A stretch of 19,805 nucleotides of DNA. Source: JBDUCV01 sp040003255. Its GTDB lineage: Bacteria > Actinomycetota > Actinomycetes > Mycobacteriales > Jatrophihabitantaceae. The notes beneath the pieces were generated by a model. The model was not told where the DNA came from. It saw only the letters and a list, made by a program, of their open reading frames with translations, and searched no databases. Both the position numbers and the translations under genes were made by a program. Shown here piece by piece: positions 1-7,684 of this stretch. Each line of letters begins with the position of its first letter. Position 1 is the first letter of the stretch. Location: positions 1-19,805 of the forward strand of contig JBDUCV010000044.1 in NCBI GenBank assembly GCA_040003255.1, given 5' to 3'.

Positions 1-2
1 GC

Positions 3-62
3 ACGGCACTCACCAATCCGACCGTCGACGAGGTGAAAACCCAACTGGTGGCGGTTGCCTGA
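3..62 (+). CDS. C-terminal fragment of an unidentified protein
   Basis: An open frame enters from the left edge (first full codon at 3) and stops at TGA 60-62. The visible tail reads TALTNPTVDEVKTQLVAVA. That is too short to recognise a family. It is called a gene end rather than chance because the next 68 bases contain no other gene, and the following gene (131-640) converges on it from the minus strand. It could still be a chance open frame. No terminator hairpin with a T-tract is visible in 63-130. Confidence 0.4.
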   Translation, partial: TALTNPTVDEVKTQLVAVA

Positions 63-130
63 CCACCGAAGGTTTCAACCGATCGACCGTGCACCTCGCA
101 CTGACATCCGGCGATCAGCCTCTAGCAAAA

Positions 131-640
131 TCAGTCGGTGGTTGCGGCCCAGGGACGCAATCGTGGCCACCAACCCGGAACGGCGGTCCGGTAGGCCTGG
201 TATTCGCCCGGGAACTGTCGCTCAAGCGTCGGCTCCTCATACCAGTGCACGAAGCTCGCCGTCACCATCAGGAAGATTGCGGCGTAGGCCAGTAACCAGA
301 GTTGACCGAACAGTAGGGACTGCCCGACGATCGCGCCGGTAACGGCGAGGTACATGGGATTGCGCACGTAGCGGTAGACACCGGTGACCACCAGATTCGC
401 GGTCGGCGCTATCGGAGCCGGTGTCCCGATGCCGTCGGCAACAAATCGTGCGAATGCGTGGATCAGGAACCCGCCGGAGGCGACAAGAAGGAGCGCCCCC
501 AAGCAGCGCATTAGTAGCCAATGCTCAGCAGGTGAGGTAAAGCGCCAGCGGGTGATCCACCACGGGACAAGTCCGGCGAAGGTGCCCGGAGCCGCCGCGA
601 GGAAAAGTGCACTTCCCGTCGCCGCAACGCTTCGACGCAT
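131..640 (-). CDS. ICMT/NnrU-like integral membrane methyltransferase (isoprenylcysteine carboxyl methyltransferase family)
   Basis: A 169-residue membrane protein with about four hydrophobic segments (roughly residues 8-30, 44-66, 98-112 and 114-131). The family signature is clear: GTPAPIAPT (72-80), the S-adenosylmethionine-binding stretch YRYVRNPMY (89-97) and EEP (135-137), followed by a C-terminal QFPGEYQAYR-VPGWWPRLRPW region. Bacterial members of this superfamily are small SAM-dependent methyltransferases of the inner membrane. Their substrates are mostly unknown and bacteria usually lack prenylated CaaX proteins, so the substrate cannot be named here. ATG at 638-640. It lies 24 nt downstream of nudC on the same strand and is probably the last gene of the run that begins at 5646. 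Confidence 0.85.
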   Translation of the reverse strand: MRRSVAATGSALFLAAAPGTFAGLVPWWITRWRFTSPAEHWLLMRCLGALLLVASGGFLIHAFARFVADGIGTPAPIAPTANLVVTGVYRYVRNPMYLAVTGAIVGQSLLFGQLWLLAYAAIFLMVTASFVHWYEEPTLERQFPGEYQAYRTAVPGWWPRLRPWAATTD

Positions 641-664
641 GGCCGGAGTCTAGGCATCGCTGTT

Positions 665-1570
665 CTAGGGCAGAACGCCGCCGAGCCAGCCGTCGATCAG
701 GTAGCGCGAGATCGACAGCTTCGGCGAGATGCCCCGCAATACGGCGGACGGGTCCGGCATGCCGTCGCGATCCACCCATTCGGCGGCTTGACGAACCTCA
801 TCGCGGGTGAACCATCCGGCCTCGATGACCTCGGCCTGGTCCGGGCGCACCGCCGCGGCGCCATCGGCGTGCGCGGTGAAGCCGAGCATGATCGAGGACG
901 GGAACGGCCACGGCTGGCTGGCCACATAACGCACATCGTCGACGACGATGGCGACCTCCTCGAGGACTTCGCGGGCGACGGCGGCTTCAAGTGACTCCCC
1001 CGGCTCGACGAAGCCCGCCAACGTCGAGTACCTGCCCAGCCCCCAGTCGACGCCACGACCGAGCAGGCACCGGTCGGCCCCGTCGTGCACGAGCATGATC
1101 ACCGCCGGGTCGGTCCGCGGGAAGTGCTGGCTGGCGTCGACCGGACACAAGCGGGTCCAGCCCGCTTGTGTCTCAGTGGTCGGCGTCCCGCAGCGCGGGC
1201 AGTTCGTGTGCCGACCATGCCAGAGTTCCAAGGCGATGGCCGTGGCCACGAGCGCTGCGTGCACATCGTCCGTTGCCGCTCCGACTTGACGGAGCGTGGC
1301 CCAGTCGTTTTCGCCGGGCACAGTGGCGGCAAAGTACGGCACGCCCTCGACCACACCGAGCAGTCGGCGCGCGGCATCACCAGCGACCTCCCGGTGATCG
1401 CGCAAGTCCAGGCGCAGGGCGCCATTACCCGACACGACCGGCGTTGTCGCATCCGGGCTGACGAGAAGCACCCGGGCCCGCGACCATGCGGTCGCCAGCC
1501 ATTGGTCGTCGCTTCGCCGATGCGCTGCCCGGTCATAGGACGCACGCGCAAGATAAGGCGCCTCGATCAC
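665..1570 (-). CDS. nudC: NAD(+)/NADH diphosphatase NudC (Nudix hydrolase, NAD-RNA decapping type)
   Basis: A 301-residue NudC. Family members hydrolyse NADH or NAD to NMN(H) and AMP, and remove NAD caps from RNA 5' ends. An N-terminal domain (about 1-115) precedes a zinc-ribbon region with CPRC (124-127) and C142 just before HFPRTDPAVI (149-158). The Nudix box runs from 186 to 208 (GFVEPGE...REVLEE, with metal-binding E201, E204 and E205). The NudC-specific SQPWPFPSS follows at 218-226 and fixes the subfamily. Two oddities: the usual fourth zinc-ribbon cysteine after C142 is absent (CPVDAS), and the Gly normally ending the Nudix box is Ala207. The start is GTG (1568-1570), which overlaps the stop of the upstream M16 gene as GTGA, suggesting translational coupling. 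Confidence 0.93.
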   Translation of the reverse strand: MIEAPYLARASYDRAAHRRSDDQWLATAWSRARVLLVSPDATTPVVSGNGALRLDLRDHREVAGDAARRLLGVVEGVPYFAATVPGENDWATLRQVGAATDDVHAALVATAIALELWHGRHTNCPRCGTPTTETQAGWTRLCPVDASQHFPRTDPAVIMLVHDGADRCLLGRGVDWGLGRYSTLAGFVEPGESLEAAVAREVLEEVAIVVDDVRYVASQPWPFPSSIMLGFTAHADGAAAVRPDQAEVIEAGWFTRDEVRQAAEWVDRDGMPDPSAVLRGISPKLSISRYLIDGWLGGVLP

Positions 1571-2898
1571 TCCGGATCTGCCACCGTCACGTCGGACACC
1601 GCCCGCAGCGGCGCGGCGATCGTGGCCGCATCCCCGACGACCACCCCGACCATGCGGGCCGGCGCAAGAAACTCTGCTGCGGCTGCGCTTACCTCATCGA
1701 CGCCGACGTTGGCGAGTCGGCGCGGGTGCTCGAGCAGCCAGTCGAGACCGAGTCCGGTACCGGCCAACGCTGCCAGCGTCGAGGCGAGCCCCCCTTGGGT
1801 GGCAGTCGACAGGGCTAGCGTGCCGATCGCGTATTGGCGCACCGACGTCACTTCGGTCTCGGTCACCGGCAGCGATGCGATCTTGCCCAACTCATAGAGC
1901 GTCTCGAGCAGCGCCGGAGCGGACACCTCGGTGGCGACGTCGGCGTCAAGCGTGAGTACCGACCCGAGGACGTTGTGCTCGATGCGGCTGTGCGCGCCGT
2001 AGGTATATCCCTTGTCCTCACGGATGTTCTCGTTCCATCGAGAAGAGAAGTATCCGCCGAAGACGAGGTTGGCCAGCTGCAGTGCCGGATAGCGCGCGTC
2101 GTCGCGGCGAAGCGCGGGTCCACCCATTCGCAGCGAGGACTGGACCGAACCTGCCCGGTCGACGAGCAGCAACGGCTTAGGCTCGATCTGCGGCAGCTTG
2201 GGCACGCGTGACCTGGTCGGCGACCCGACCCAACCGTCGAGTGCCGCCTCGACCTGGTCGAGCACCCGGCCCGGCGTTACGTCGCCAACGAGGATCAGCA
2301 CTGCGCCGTCAGGACGTACCAGGTCGGCGTGCAGGCGGCGGACCTGCGCCGGGGTGACCGTGGCGGCGGCGGCGGGCTGCGGCAGGTCGCAGGCGTAGGG
2401 GTGATCGCCGTAAAGCTCATGCGCTAAGGCTTCGCCGGCTACGACCCCCGCACGGGAGCGGGCGATCGTCAGCTTCTCGACGAGCCGCGCGCGCTCGGCC
2501 TCAACTTGGTTGGCCGGATACGTGGCCCCATTCAGGACGCTGGCAAGCAGGTCGAGCAGCGGGCGCAGATTCGTGGCCAGCACATTGCCCGAGAACATCA
2601 ACCGGTCGGCGTCCACGCCGATCCCGATATCGCCCCCGAGCGCCTGCACGGCCGCAGCCAGACCGGCGCGGTCGTGGTAAGCGGTACCCGCGAGCGCCGT
2701 GTCGGACAGCACGTTGGCGCGAGCGGGATGGGCGGGGCGGCCCGACAGGAACGGCACCCGCAGGCGCAACTCGACGAGCGGAACCCCGGGCTTGCGGACA
2801 GCGAGTACCCGCAGGCCCGATTCGAGCACCCGCTCGGCGGAGCGGGGCTTGCGGGGGTGGCGGACAGCGGTGAGGGCCGGCAACACGGCGGATGTCAT
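1567..2898 (-). CDS. M16 family peptidase-like protein, non-catalytic subunit
   Basis: A 443-residue M16 (pitrilysin/insulinase-like) protein of the two-domain size typical of the family. It lacks the HxxEH zinc motif in the N-terminal domain. The corresponding region reads SGRPAHPARANVLSD, which is the mark of the inactive partner in M16B heterodimers. The C-terminal substrate-side signature is intact: NENIREDKGYTYG, with K296. In two-subunit M16 proteases this subunit supplies the Arg/Tyr that help bind the peptide, while the other subunit supplies zinc chemistry. The gene begins with ATG in a 4-nt ATGA overlap with the catalytic M16 gene (2895-2898) and ends in a GTGA overlap with nudC, so the three are co-translated. 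No signal peptide is visible, so a cytoplasmic location is inferred. Substrates are unknown. Confidence 0.88.
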   Translation of the reverse strand: MTSAVLPALTAVRHPRKPRSAERVLESGLRVLAVRKPGVPLVELRLRVPFLSGRPAHPARANVLSDTALAGTAYHDRAGLAAAVQALGGDIGIGVDADRLMFSGNVLATNLRPLLDLLASVLNGATYPANQVEAERARLVEKLTIARSRAGVVAGEALAHELYGDHPYACDLPQPAAAATVTPAQVRRLHADLVRPDGAVLILVGDVTPGRVLDQVEAALDGWVGSPTRSRVPKLPQIEPKPLLLVDRAGSVQSSLRMGGPALRRDDARYPALQLANLVFGGYFSSRWNENIREDKGYTYGAHSRIEHNVLGSVLTLDADVATEVSAPALLETLYELGKIASLPVTETEVTSVRQYAIGTLALSTATQGGLASTLAALAGTGLGLDWLLEHPRRLANVGVDEVSAAAAEFLAPARMVGVVVGDAATIAAPLRAVSDVTVADPE

Positions 2899-4220
2899 CG
2901 CGCACCACCGGCGACCAGCTCGACGACGGCTCGCCGATCAGGTCGCAGCGCCGCCGCCGCCGCACGCACGTCGCGGTCGGTGACCGCTGCGAACCTCGCC
3001 GGAAGCTCAGCGATCAGCCCGGCACGTCGAAAGATCAGCTCGAACTTGGCGAAGTTGAGTGCGCGCGACATCACGCCGTCCAGCTCCCGCAGCAGGACGC
3101 TGACCAGTCGGGTGCGCACCCGGTCGAGCTCACCGGGCTCCAGGCCGTCGGACGCCACCCGCTCCAATTCCTCGTCAACGGCAGCGAGGATCCGGTCGAG
3201 TGATCCCACGTCGGGGTAGTAGGCCATGATCGTCAGCGCGCTCGGATCGCGTTCGTCGAACGGGTCGCCGAACTCGCCCAGGTAGGCCGACACGTCCGTG
3301 ACCAGCCGGTCGCGCTGCACGAGCCGCCGCTGCAGCCGCGAGGCGTCACCGTCGCTGAGCACCTCGGTGAGCAGCAGGTTCGCGAGGTGCGCGTCCAGTT
3401 CGTCGACCGGGTCGGGCACCCGGTACCCGATTGCAACCGCGGGAATCGGCGCGTGCGGGTCGTGCGTGGTGGACCGGCGCTCGGCGGTGAGCGGCGGCTC
3501 ACCGAAGTCCGGGCGCATCGGCGCAGGACGATGCGGGATCGCGGCGAAATGCCTTTCGATCAGCGCCATTGTCTCGTCTACGTCCAAGTCACCGGCAACC
3601 GCCAGCACTGCATTCGCGGGTGCGTAGTAGTGGGCGAAGAAGTCGGCGGCGTCATCGATGGTCGCGCTCTCCAGGTCGACGAAACCGCCGTATCCGTTGT
3701 GCGAGTTCGCGAACGTGTCGAACAGCACCGGCGGAAGCTCCAGCCACGGAAACCCGCCGTAGGGCCGGTTGAGCACGTTGACTCGAATCTCTTCCTTGAC
3801 CACTGCGGTCTGGTTGGCCAGGTTCTCCTCGGTGATGCGCGGCGACAGCATCCGGTCGGCCTCGAGGAACAGCCCGCGCTCGAGCGCGTTCGATGGCAGC
3901 GCCTCGAAGTAGTTCGTGTAGTCGAGGTGTGTGCTGCCGTTGAACGTCCCGCCCGAGGACTGGACGTAGCGGAAGTGCTCGAGCTTCGCCAAATTCGCTG
4001 ACCCCTGGAACATCAGGTGCTCGAACAGGTGCGCAAAGCCGGTGCGTCCCTCGGGCTCAGAGCGGATGCCGACGTCGTAGAGCACCGCCACCCCTACGAC
4101 TGGTGCCGACCGATCCGGCGCGAGCACCACCCGAAGCCCGTTGGGCAATGTGGCGTGGCTGAGGCTGAAGGTCGGGGCGGGCAGGGTCGTGGCTCTCGCA
4201 CGGGACGGCACGAGCGCCAC
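2895..4220 (-). CDS. M16 family zinc metalloprotease, catalytic subunit
   Basis: A 441-residue M16 peptidase. The inverted zinc motif HLFEH is at 64-68 (H64 and H68 bind zinc, E67 is the catalytic base), with the distal acidic ligand in VVKEEI (E143/E144), the expected distance away. LPNGLRVVL at 25-33 is the usual M16 N-terminal strand. The family cleaves short unfolded peptides inside a closed clamshell formed by two homologous halves. Here the second half is the adjacent non-catalytic gene, joined by an ATGA overlap. The start is GTG 4218-4220, one base downstream of the M20 gene's TAG stop. No export signal is obvious: the N-terminus has basic residues but no hydrophobic core. Confidence 0.92.
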   Translation of the reverse strand: MALVPSRARATTLPAPTFSLSHATLPNGLRVVLAPDRSAPVVGVAVLYDVGIRSEPEGRTGFAHLFEHLMFQGSANLAKLEHFRYVQSSGGTFNGSTHLDYTNYFEALPSNALERGLFLEADRMLSPRITEENLANQTAVVKEEIRVNVLNRPYGGFPWLELPPVLFDTFANSHNGYGGFVDLESATIDDAADFFAHYYAPANAVLAVAGDLDVDETMALIERHFAAIPHRPAPMRPDFGEPPLTAERRSTTHDPHAPIPAVAIGYRVPDPVDELDAHLANLLLTEVLSDGDASRLQRRLVQRDRLVTDVSAYLGEFGDPFDERDPSALTIMAYYPDVGSLDRILAAVDEELERVASDGLEPGELDRVRTRLVSVLLRELDGVMSRALNFAKFELIFRRAGLIAELPARFAAVTDRDVRAAAAALRPDRRAVVELVAGGAR

Positions 4221-4221
4221 C

Positions 4222-5646
4222 CTACGACGCGCCGTCGGCGCGCAAGTTCGGGCGCAGTCCGACCTTGCCTAGCGCCGCGAACCGGTCCCACAACAATGCC
4301 GCTGCCTCGGCGCCGCGGTAGAGCATGCTGAGTGAGACCTTCTCGTTGGGCGCGTGGATCTGATCATCGGGCAGACCCACGCCGAGGAACACCAGCGGCG
4401 CGCCGAGCGCTTGCGCGATTGCCGCCTCGGGGCCGCTGCCGCCCTCACGGGTCGGCAGCACCGGCAATCCGTCGAAGGCCGCGCTGATCGCGCCGGTAAG
4501 CGCCTGGTACGCCGGGGTGTCGATGGGCACCACACACGGTGCGACGCCGTCGCCCTCCCACTCGATCCGCGACGCGATCCCCGCTGGCGTGTGGTCGGCA
4601 ACGAACGCCTCCACCGACGCGCGGGTGGTATGGGGGTCCTGCGCGGCGACGAGCCGGAAGGACAACTTAACGTGGGCGTCGCTGGGCACGATCGTCTTGC
4701 TGCCGTTGCCCTGGTAGCCGCCCCAGATGCCGTTGACCTCCGCCGTCGGACGGGCGCCCAACCGCTCGAGCGTGGTGTATCCCGCCTCGCCGGCCAGCGC
4801 CCGCGACTTGGCGACCCGAAGGAACTCATCGTCGTCGGACGGCACCTGGGCGAACAGTTCACGTTCCTGCCCGGTCAGTTCGAGCACGTCGTCGTAGAAA
4901 CCCGGAATTCGCACCCGGCCCGCGTCGTCGTGCAGTGCGCCGGCCAGCCGGGCGATGGCGGTCGCCGGATTGGGCACAGCGCCGCCGAACGAGCCGGAAT
5001 GCAGGTCGAGATCGGGGCCGTGGAAGTCCACCGTGCATACGACCAGGCCACGCATCCCGGTGACTGCGCTGGGTACGTCGGGGGCGATCATCCCGGTGTC
5101 GGTGATCACGACCACGTCGCAGTCGAGCCGATTGCGCCGTTCGCCGAGCAGTGTCTCGAAGTTCGGCGATCCGGATTCCTCCTCACCTTCGATCAGCAGC
5201 TTCAAAGTGACCGCCGGGGACGTGCGACCGGTTGCTTCGAGATGGGCGCGCAGCCCGAGCAGGTGAAACAGCAGCTGCCCCTTGTCGTCCGACGCGCCAC
5301 GCGCGCGTAATAGGTCGCCGTCGATCGTCGGGTCGAATGGCTCGGTGTGCCACAGCTCGATCGGATCAACCGGTTGCACGTCGTGGTGGCCGTACACCAC
5401 CACCGTGGGCGCGTCCGGGTCTTCGCTGCGCCACTCGGCGAAGATCGCGGGCAGGCCGGCCGTCGGCCAGATCTCCACGGTCGGGAAGCCTGCCTGCCGG
5501 GCGGCACCGGCGAACCACTCAGCGCTGCGGATCACGTCGGCATGCCGTTCCGGCTGGGCGCTGATACCTCGGATGCGCAGCCATTGGTCCAGGTCGGCTA
5601 ACAATTCGGCACGGTGGTCGTTTATGAAGGCCCGAGGCGTCGTCAT
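4222..5646 (-). CDS. M20 family metallodipeptidase (CNDP/dipeptidase-like)
   Basis: A 474-residue di-zinc peptidase of the M20A/carnosinase-like type. Metal and catalytic signatures are all present: YGHHDVQP (85-92; H87 ligand, D89 supporting), GASDDKGQ (117-124; D120 bridging aspartate), EGEEESGSP (153-161; catalytic Glu and adjacent ligand), VVITDT, and a C-terminal HAPNE containing the last His ligand. A dimerisation (lid) domain sits between about 210 and 350. The family releases amino acids from dipeptides or short peptides in the cytoplasm. Being first in a tight run with two M16 proteins suggests completion of peptide breakdown, but that is inference. ATG 5644-5646 has no good Shine-Dalgarno sequence before it. 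The stop is one base from the M16 start. Confidence 0.92.
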   Translation of the reverse strand: MTTPRAFINDHRAELLADLDQWLRIRGISAQPERHADVIRSAEWFAGAARQAGFPTVEIWPTAGLPAIFAEWRSEDPDAPTVVVYGHHDVQPVDPIELWHTEPFDPTIDGDLLRARGASDDKGQLLFHLLGLRAHLEATGRTSPAVTLKLLIEGEEESGSPNFETLLGERRNRLDCDVVVITDTGMIAPDVPSAVTGMRGLVVCTVDFHGPDLDLHSGSFGGAVPNPATAIARLAGALHDDAGRVRIPGFYDDVLELTGQERELFAQVPSDDDEFLRVAKSRALAGEAGYTTLERLGARPTAEVNGIWGGYQGNGSKTIVPSDAHVKLSFRLVAAQDPHTTRASVEAFVADHTPAGIASRIEWEGDGVAPCVVPIDTPAYQALTGAISAAFDGLPVLPTREGGSGPEAAIAQALGAPLVFLGVGLPDDQIHAPNEKVSLSMLYRGAEAAALLWDRFAALGKVGLRPNLRADGAS

Positions 5647-5700
5647 GCTGGGGACGGTATCCGTACTGTCGTCAGGCCCTGGGACGGTGTCGGTATCGTC
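5647..5700 (-). promoter_or_regulatory. Upstream region of the M20-M16-nudC run with an imperfect direct repeat
   Basis: Immediately upstream of the M20 start the plus strand carries TGGGGACGGTATC (5649-5661) and, about 31 bases further out, TGGGACGGTGTCGGTATC (5680-5697). They are the same element except for a 6-base GTCGGT insertion in the second. A duplicated site this close to a start could be an operator or part of the core promoter. I cannot assign a regulator or recognise convincing -10/-35 boxes. The rest of the spacer to 5862 (about 160 bases) shows no gene; a promoter for the plus-strand gene at 5863 must lie there but is not recognisable with confidence. Confidence 0.3.
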
Positions 5701-5862
5701 GCGGCAGATGCGCAGCCGCCAACAGTCTGATGGGATGAACCCCGCAGGCGATCTCGACGTTTAGCTAGTGAACCTTCGAGGCGTCGCTCAGCGGTTTGCG
5801 TGCAGCGACCTTCAAATCTAGCCGGGCCCTACCGACGCGGCAGTTCCGTGAGAGGGATTTAG

Positions 5863-6003
5863 ATGGCGGGTTGGCTCAGCACGCGAAGTACGAAGTTCTG
5901 GTGGGTCGTCGCCACTGTCGTGGTTGCGGCCGTCGCCATCTTGGCCATCGTGCTGATGTCCGGCGGTGGGGGTGGCGGTGGCAGTGGAGGCGGCGGCTAC
6001 TGA
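5863..6003 (+). CDS. Small single-span membrane peptide with glycine-rich C-terminal tail
   Basis: A 46-residue frame: ATG 5863-5865, TGA 6001-6003. A plausible ribosome site, AGAGGGA (5851-5857), lies 5 nt before the start. The product has a short basic N-terminus (R8, K11), one strongly hydrophobic helix (about 12-32, beginning FWWVV and ending VLM) and a tail that is almost all glycine (33-45) ending in Tyr46. The positive-inside rule predicts the N-terminus in the cytoplasm and the glycine tail outside. It lies 46 nt upstream of the LysM gene on the same strand, so co-transcription is likely. I do not recognise a named family, and no function can be assigned. The tidy topology and the ribosome site argue against a chance frame. 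Confidence 0.68.
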   Translation: MAGWLSTRSTKFWWVVATVVVAAVAILAIVLMSGGGGGGGSGGGGY

Positions 6004-6049
6004 GCTGATAGCTTCTGCCCGCACCGTCCGACCCAGTGAGGGGACGTGA

Positions 6050-6376
6050 ATGAGTGGATCGCACATCGTCGAGCCGGGGGACACGCTCAGCGGAATTGCC
6101 GACAAGTACCAGCTGAAGCTCGAAGACCTGGTCAGGTGGAACAAGATCGAAAACCCCGACTTGATCACCGTCGGCCAGAAGATCGAACTGAGCGGCCACG
6201 AAGAAGCCCCGGGTGATCAGACCTACATCGTGCAATCGGGCGACACGCTGACCGCAATCGCCGAGAAGTTCGATGTCAGTACGGCCGACCTCGGCGCCTA
6301 TAACAAGCTCGAGAACCTTGATGTGATCACCGCTGGCCAAGAACTGATTATTCCCGCGCAGGGTGTCACTGGCTGA
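6050..6376 (+). CDS. Two-LysM-domain protein without signal peptide
   Basis: A 108-residue protein made of two LysM repeats, residues 5-47 (HIVEPGDTLSGIA...LITVGQKIEL) and 59-101 (YIVQSGDTLTAIA...VITAGQELII), joined by a short acidic linker. LysM motifs bind N-acetylglucosamine-containing glycans, in bacteria usually peptidoglycan. The start is firmly fixed: an in-frame TGA (6047-6049) directly precedes ATG 6050, and GAGGGGA (6038-6044) is a good ribosome site 5 nt before it. There is therefore no room for a signal peptide or lipobox, so the protein either stays in the cytoplasm or leaves by a non-classical route. There is no catalytic domain. The neighbouring membrane peptide may be a functional partner. 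The gene converges on the flavoprotein gene with only 10 nt between the stops. Confidence 0.88.
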   Translation: MSGSHIVEPGDTLSGIADKYQLKLEDLVRWNKIENPDLITVGQKIELSGHEEAPGDQTYIVQSGDTLTAIAEKFDVSTADLGAYNKLENLDVITAGQELIIPAQGVTG

Positions 6377-6386
6377 CCCTAGTCCG

Positions 6387-7625
6387 TTAGTCCGAATCCA
6401 CCAGGTCCTCCAGCGAGCGGTCAGCGTCGCTCAGTCGAGCCGGGTCGACCGGCTCACGCGATCGAATCAGTGCCTTGATCGGCTCGGTGACGTCCCAGAC
6501 GTTGACGTTCATGCCGGCCAGCACCCGTCGGTCCTTGAGCCAGAACGCGATGAACTCGCGCCCCGCGACATCGCCGCGAAACACGACCTCGTCATAGCCG
6601 TTAGGTTCGACATAGCCGACGTACTCCATTCCGAGGTCGTATTGGTCGGTGTAGAAGTAGGGCAGCTCGCTGTAGCTGGCATCCCGCCCGAGCATTCCGG
6701 TTGCCGCCACTGCCGGCTGATTGAGGGCGTTCGCCCAATGCTCGACCCGGATATGCTTGTCATAGAACGGATGCCAAGCGTTGGCGACGTCGCCGGCTGC
6801 GAAGATGTCGGGGTCGCTCGTGCATAGGTGCTGATCGACGAGTACGCCGTTGTCGGTACGCAGCGACGCACGCTCAGCGAGCTCGACGTTCGGCTTGATG
6901 CCGACGCCGACGACGACAGCCTCGGCCTCGACGTCCGACCCGTCAGCTAGCCGAATACCGCGAACGTTTCCGCCGTGGGTGAGGATCTCAGAGACGCCAC
7001 TTGCCAGCCGGAGATCGACGCCATGATCTCGGTGCAGGTCTGCGAACACGCGGGCGACCTCGGGCCCGAGCACCCGCAGCAGCGGTTGCTCGGCCGCCTC
7101 GATGACGGTGACCTCGAGGTCCGCTTGCCGCGCGGCTGCGGCGACTTCGAGACCGATCCAGCCGGCGCCGACTATCGCCACCCGTGCGCCAGCACCAATC
7201 ACGCCTTTGAGCAGCTCGGAATCTTCGAGCCGCCGAAGATAGTGCACACCGCGCGCGTCGGAGCCCGGCACATCGAGCCGCCGGGGGGCTGACCCGGTAG
7301 CGAGCAGCAGCTTGTCGTAACGGATCGAGGTTCCGTCCGCGATCTCGACGCGATGGGCGGCGGAGTCGACCGAGGTGACCGACTGGCCCAACCGCAGCTC
7401 GACCTGGTTGGCGGAATACCACTGTTCCGCTTGGACAAATACCTCCTCGCGGTCGGTACTCCCGGCGAGATAACTCTTCGACAGCGGAGGGCGTTCGTAA
7501 GGTCGGTGGTCCTCATCGCCGATGAGAACCAGCTGGCCGTCAAATCCTTGCTCGCGCAGCGATTCAGCAGCCTTGGCGCCGGCCAGCCCGCCTCCGGCGA
7601 GCACGAACGTTTGCGTGGTGGGCAC
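6387..7625 (-). CDS. FAD-dependent NAD(P)H oxidoreductase, ferredoxin/rubredoxin/rhodocoxin reductase type
   Basis: A 412-residue two-dinucleotide-fold flavoprotein. The FAD-binding GGGLAG is at 11-16, followed by the YERPPLSK motif of the ferredoxin/rhodocoxin reductase group. The NAD-binding GAGWIG is at 153-158, and the second FAD motif PDIFAAGD ends at D279. A C-terminal reductase domain (about 320-405) completes the fold. There is no CxxC redox disulfide, which separates it from thioredoxin or glutathione reductases. Such enzymes move electrons from NAD(P)H to a small iron-sulfur partner that feeds a P450 or dioxygenase. No ferredoxin, P450 or oxygenase gene lies in this window, so the partner is unknown. 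GTG start 7623-7625 with GAGGAG (plus coordinates 7632-7637) 6 nt upstream. Named relatives in this group have similar lengths (about 400-430). Confidence 0.9.
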   Translation of the reverse strand: MPTTQTFVLAGGGLAGAKAAESLREQGFDGQLVLIGDEDHRPYERPPLSKSYLAGSTDREEVFVQAEQWYSANQVELRLGQSVTSVDSAAHRVEIADGTSIRYDKLLLATGSAPRRLDVPGSDARGVHYLRRLEDSELLKGVIGAGARVAIVGAGWIGLEVAAAARQADLEVTVIEAAEQPLLRVLGPEVARVFADLHRDHGVDLRLASGVSEILTHGGNVRGIRLADGSDVEAEAVVVGVGIKPNVELAERASLRTDNGVLVDQHLCTSDPDIFAAGDVANAWHPFYDKHIRVEHWANALNQPAVAATGMLGRDASYSELPYFYTDQYDLGMEYVGYVEPNGYDEVVFRGDVAGREFIAFWLKDRRVLAGMNVNVWDVTEPIKALIRSREPVDPARLSDADRSLEDLVDSD

Positions 7626-7665
7626 GGGTCACTCCTCGGATACATCGCGGGACTTTTGGCCAATC

Positions 7666-7684
7666 CTGCACCGTGGCGGTGCAG
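7666..7684. promoter_or_regulatory. Perfect 19-bp palindrome in the divergent spacer
   Basis: CTGCACCG-TGG-CGGTGCAG: two exact 8-bp arms around 3 bases, 41 bp upstream of the flavoprotein start and about 145 bp upstream of the DUF4239 start. Eight bases away is a second self-complementary octamer, TTGGCCAA (7656-7663). The size and symmetry fit a dimeric regulator's operator (TetR/MarR-like sites are of this size), but the same bases could also form an RNA hairpin in the 5' leader of the flavoprotein mRNA. The regulator is not encoded nearby. The rest of the spacer 7626-7828 shows no gene. Confidence 0.45.

Noticed and set aside
4354..5310. 318-residue plus-strand frame opposite the M20 peptidase
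   Set aside because: The minus-strand frame carries all M20 metal motifs; this one has none and is a shadow.
5701..5862. Possible promoter boxes or a small RNA before the 46-residue peptide
   Set aside because: Several weak AT-containing hexamers (for example near 5760-5770 and 5814-5820) exist, but none has a matched partner at 16-18 bp, and no stable structure stands out.
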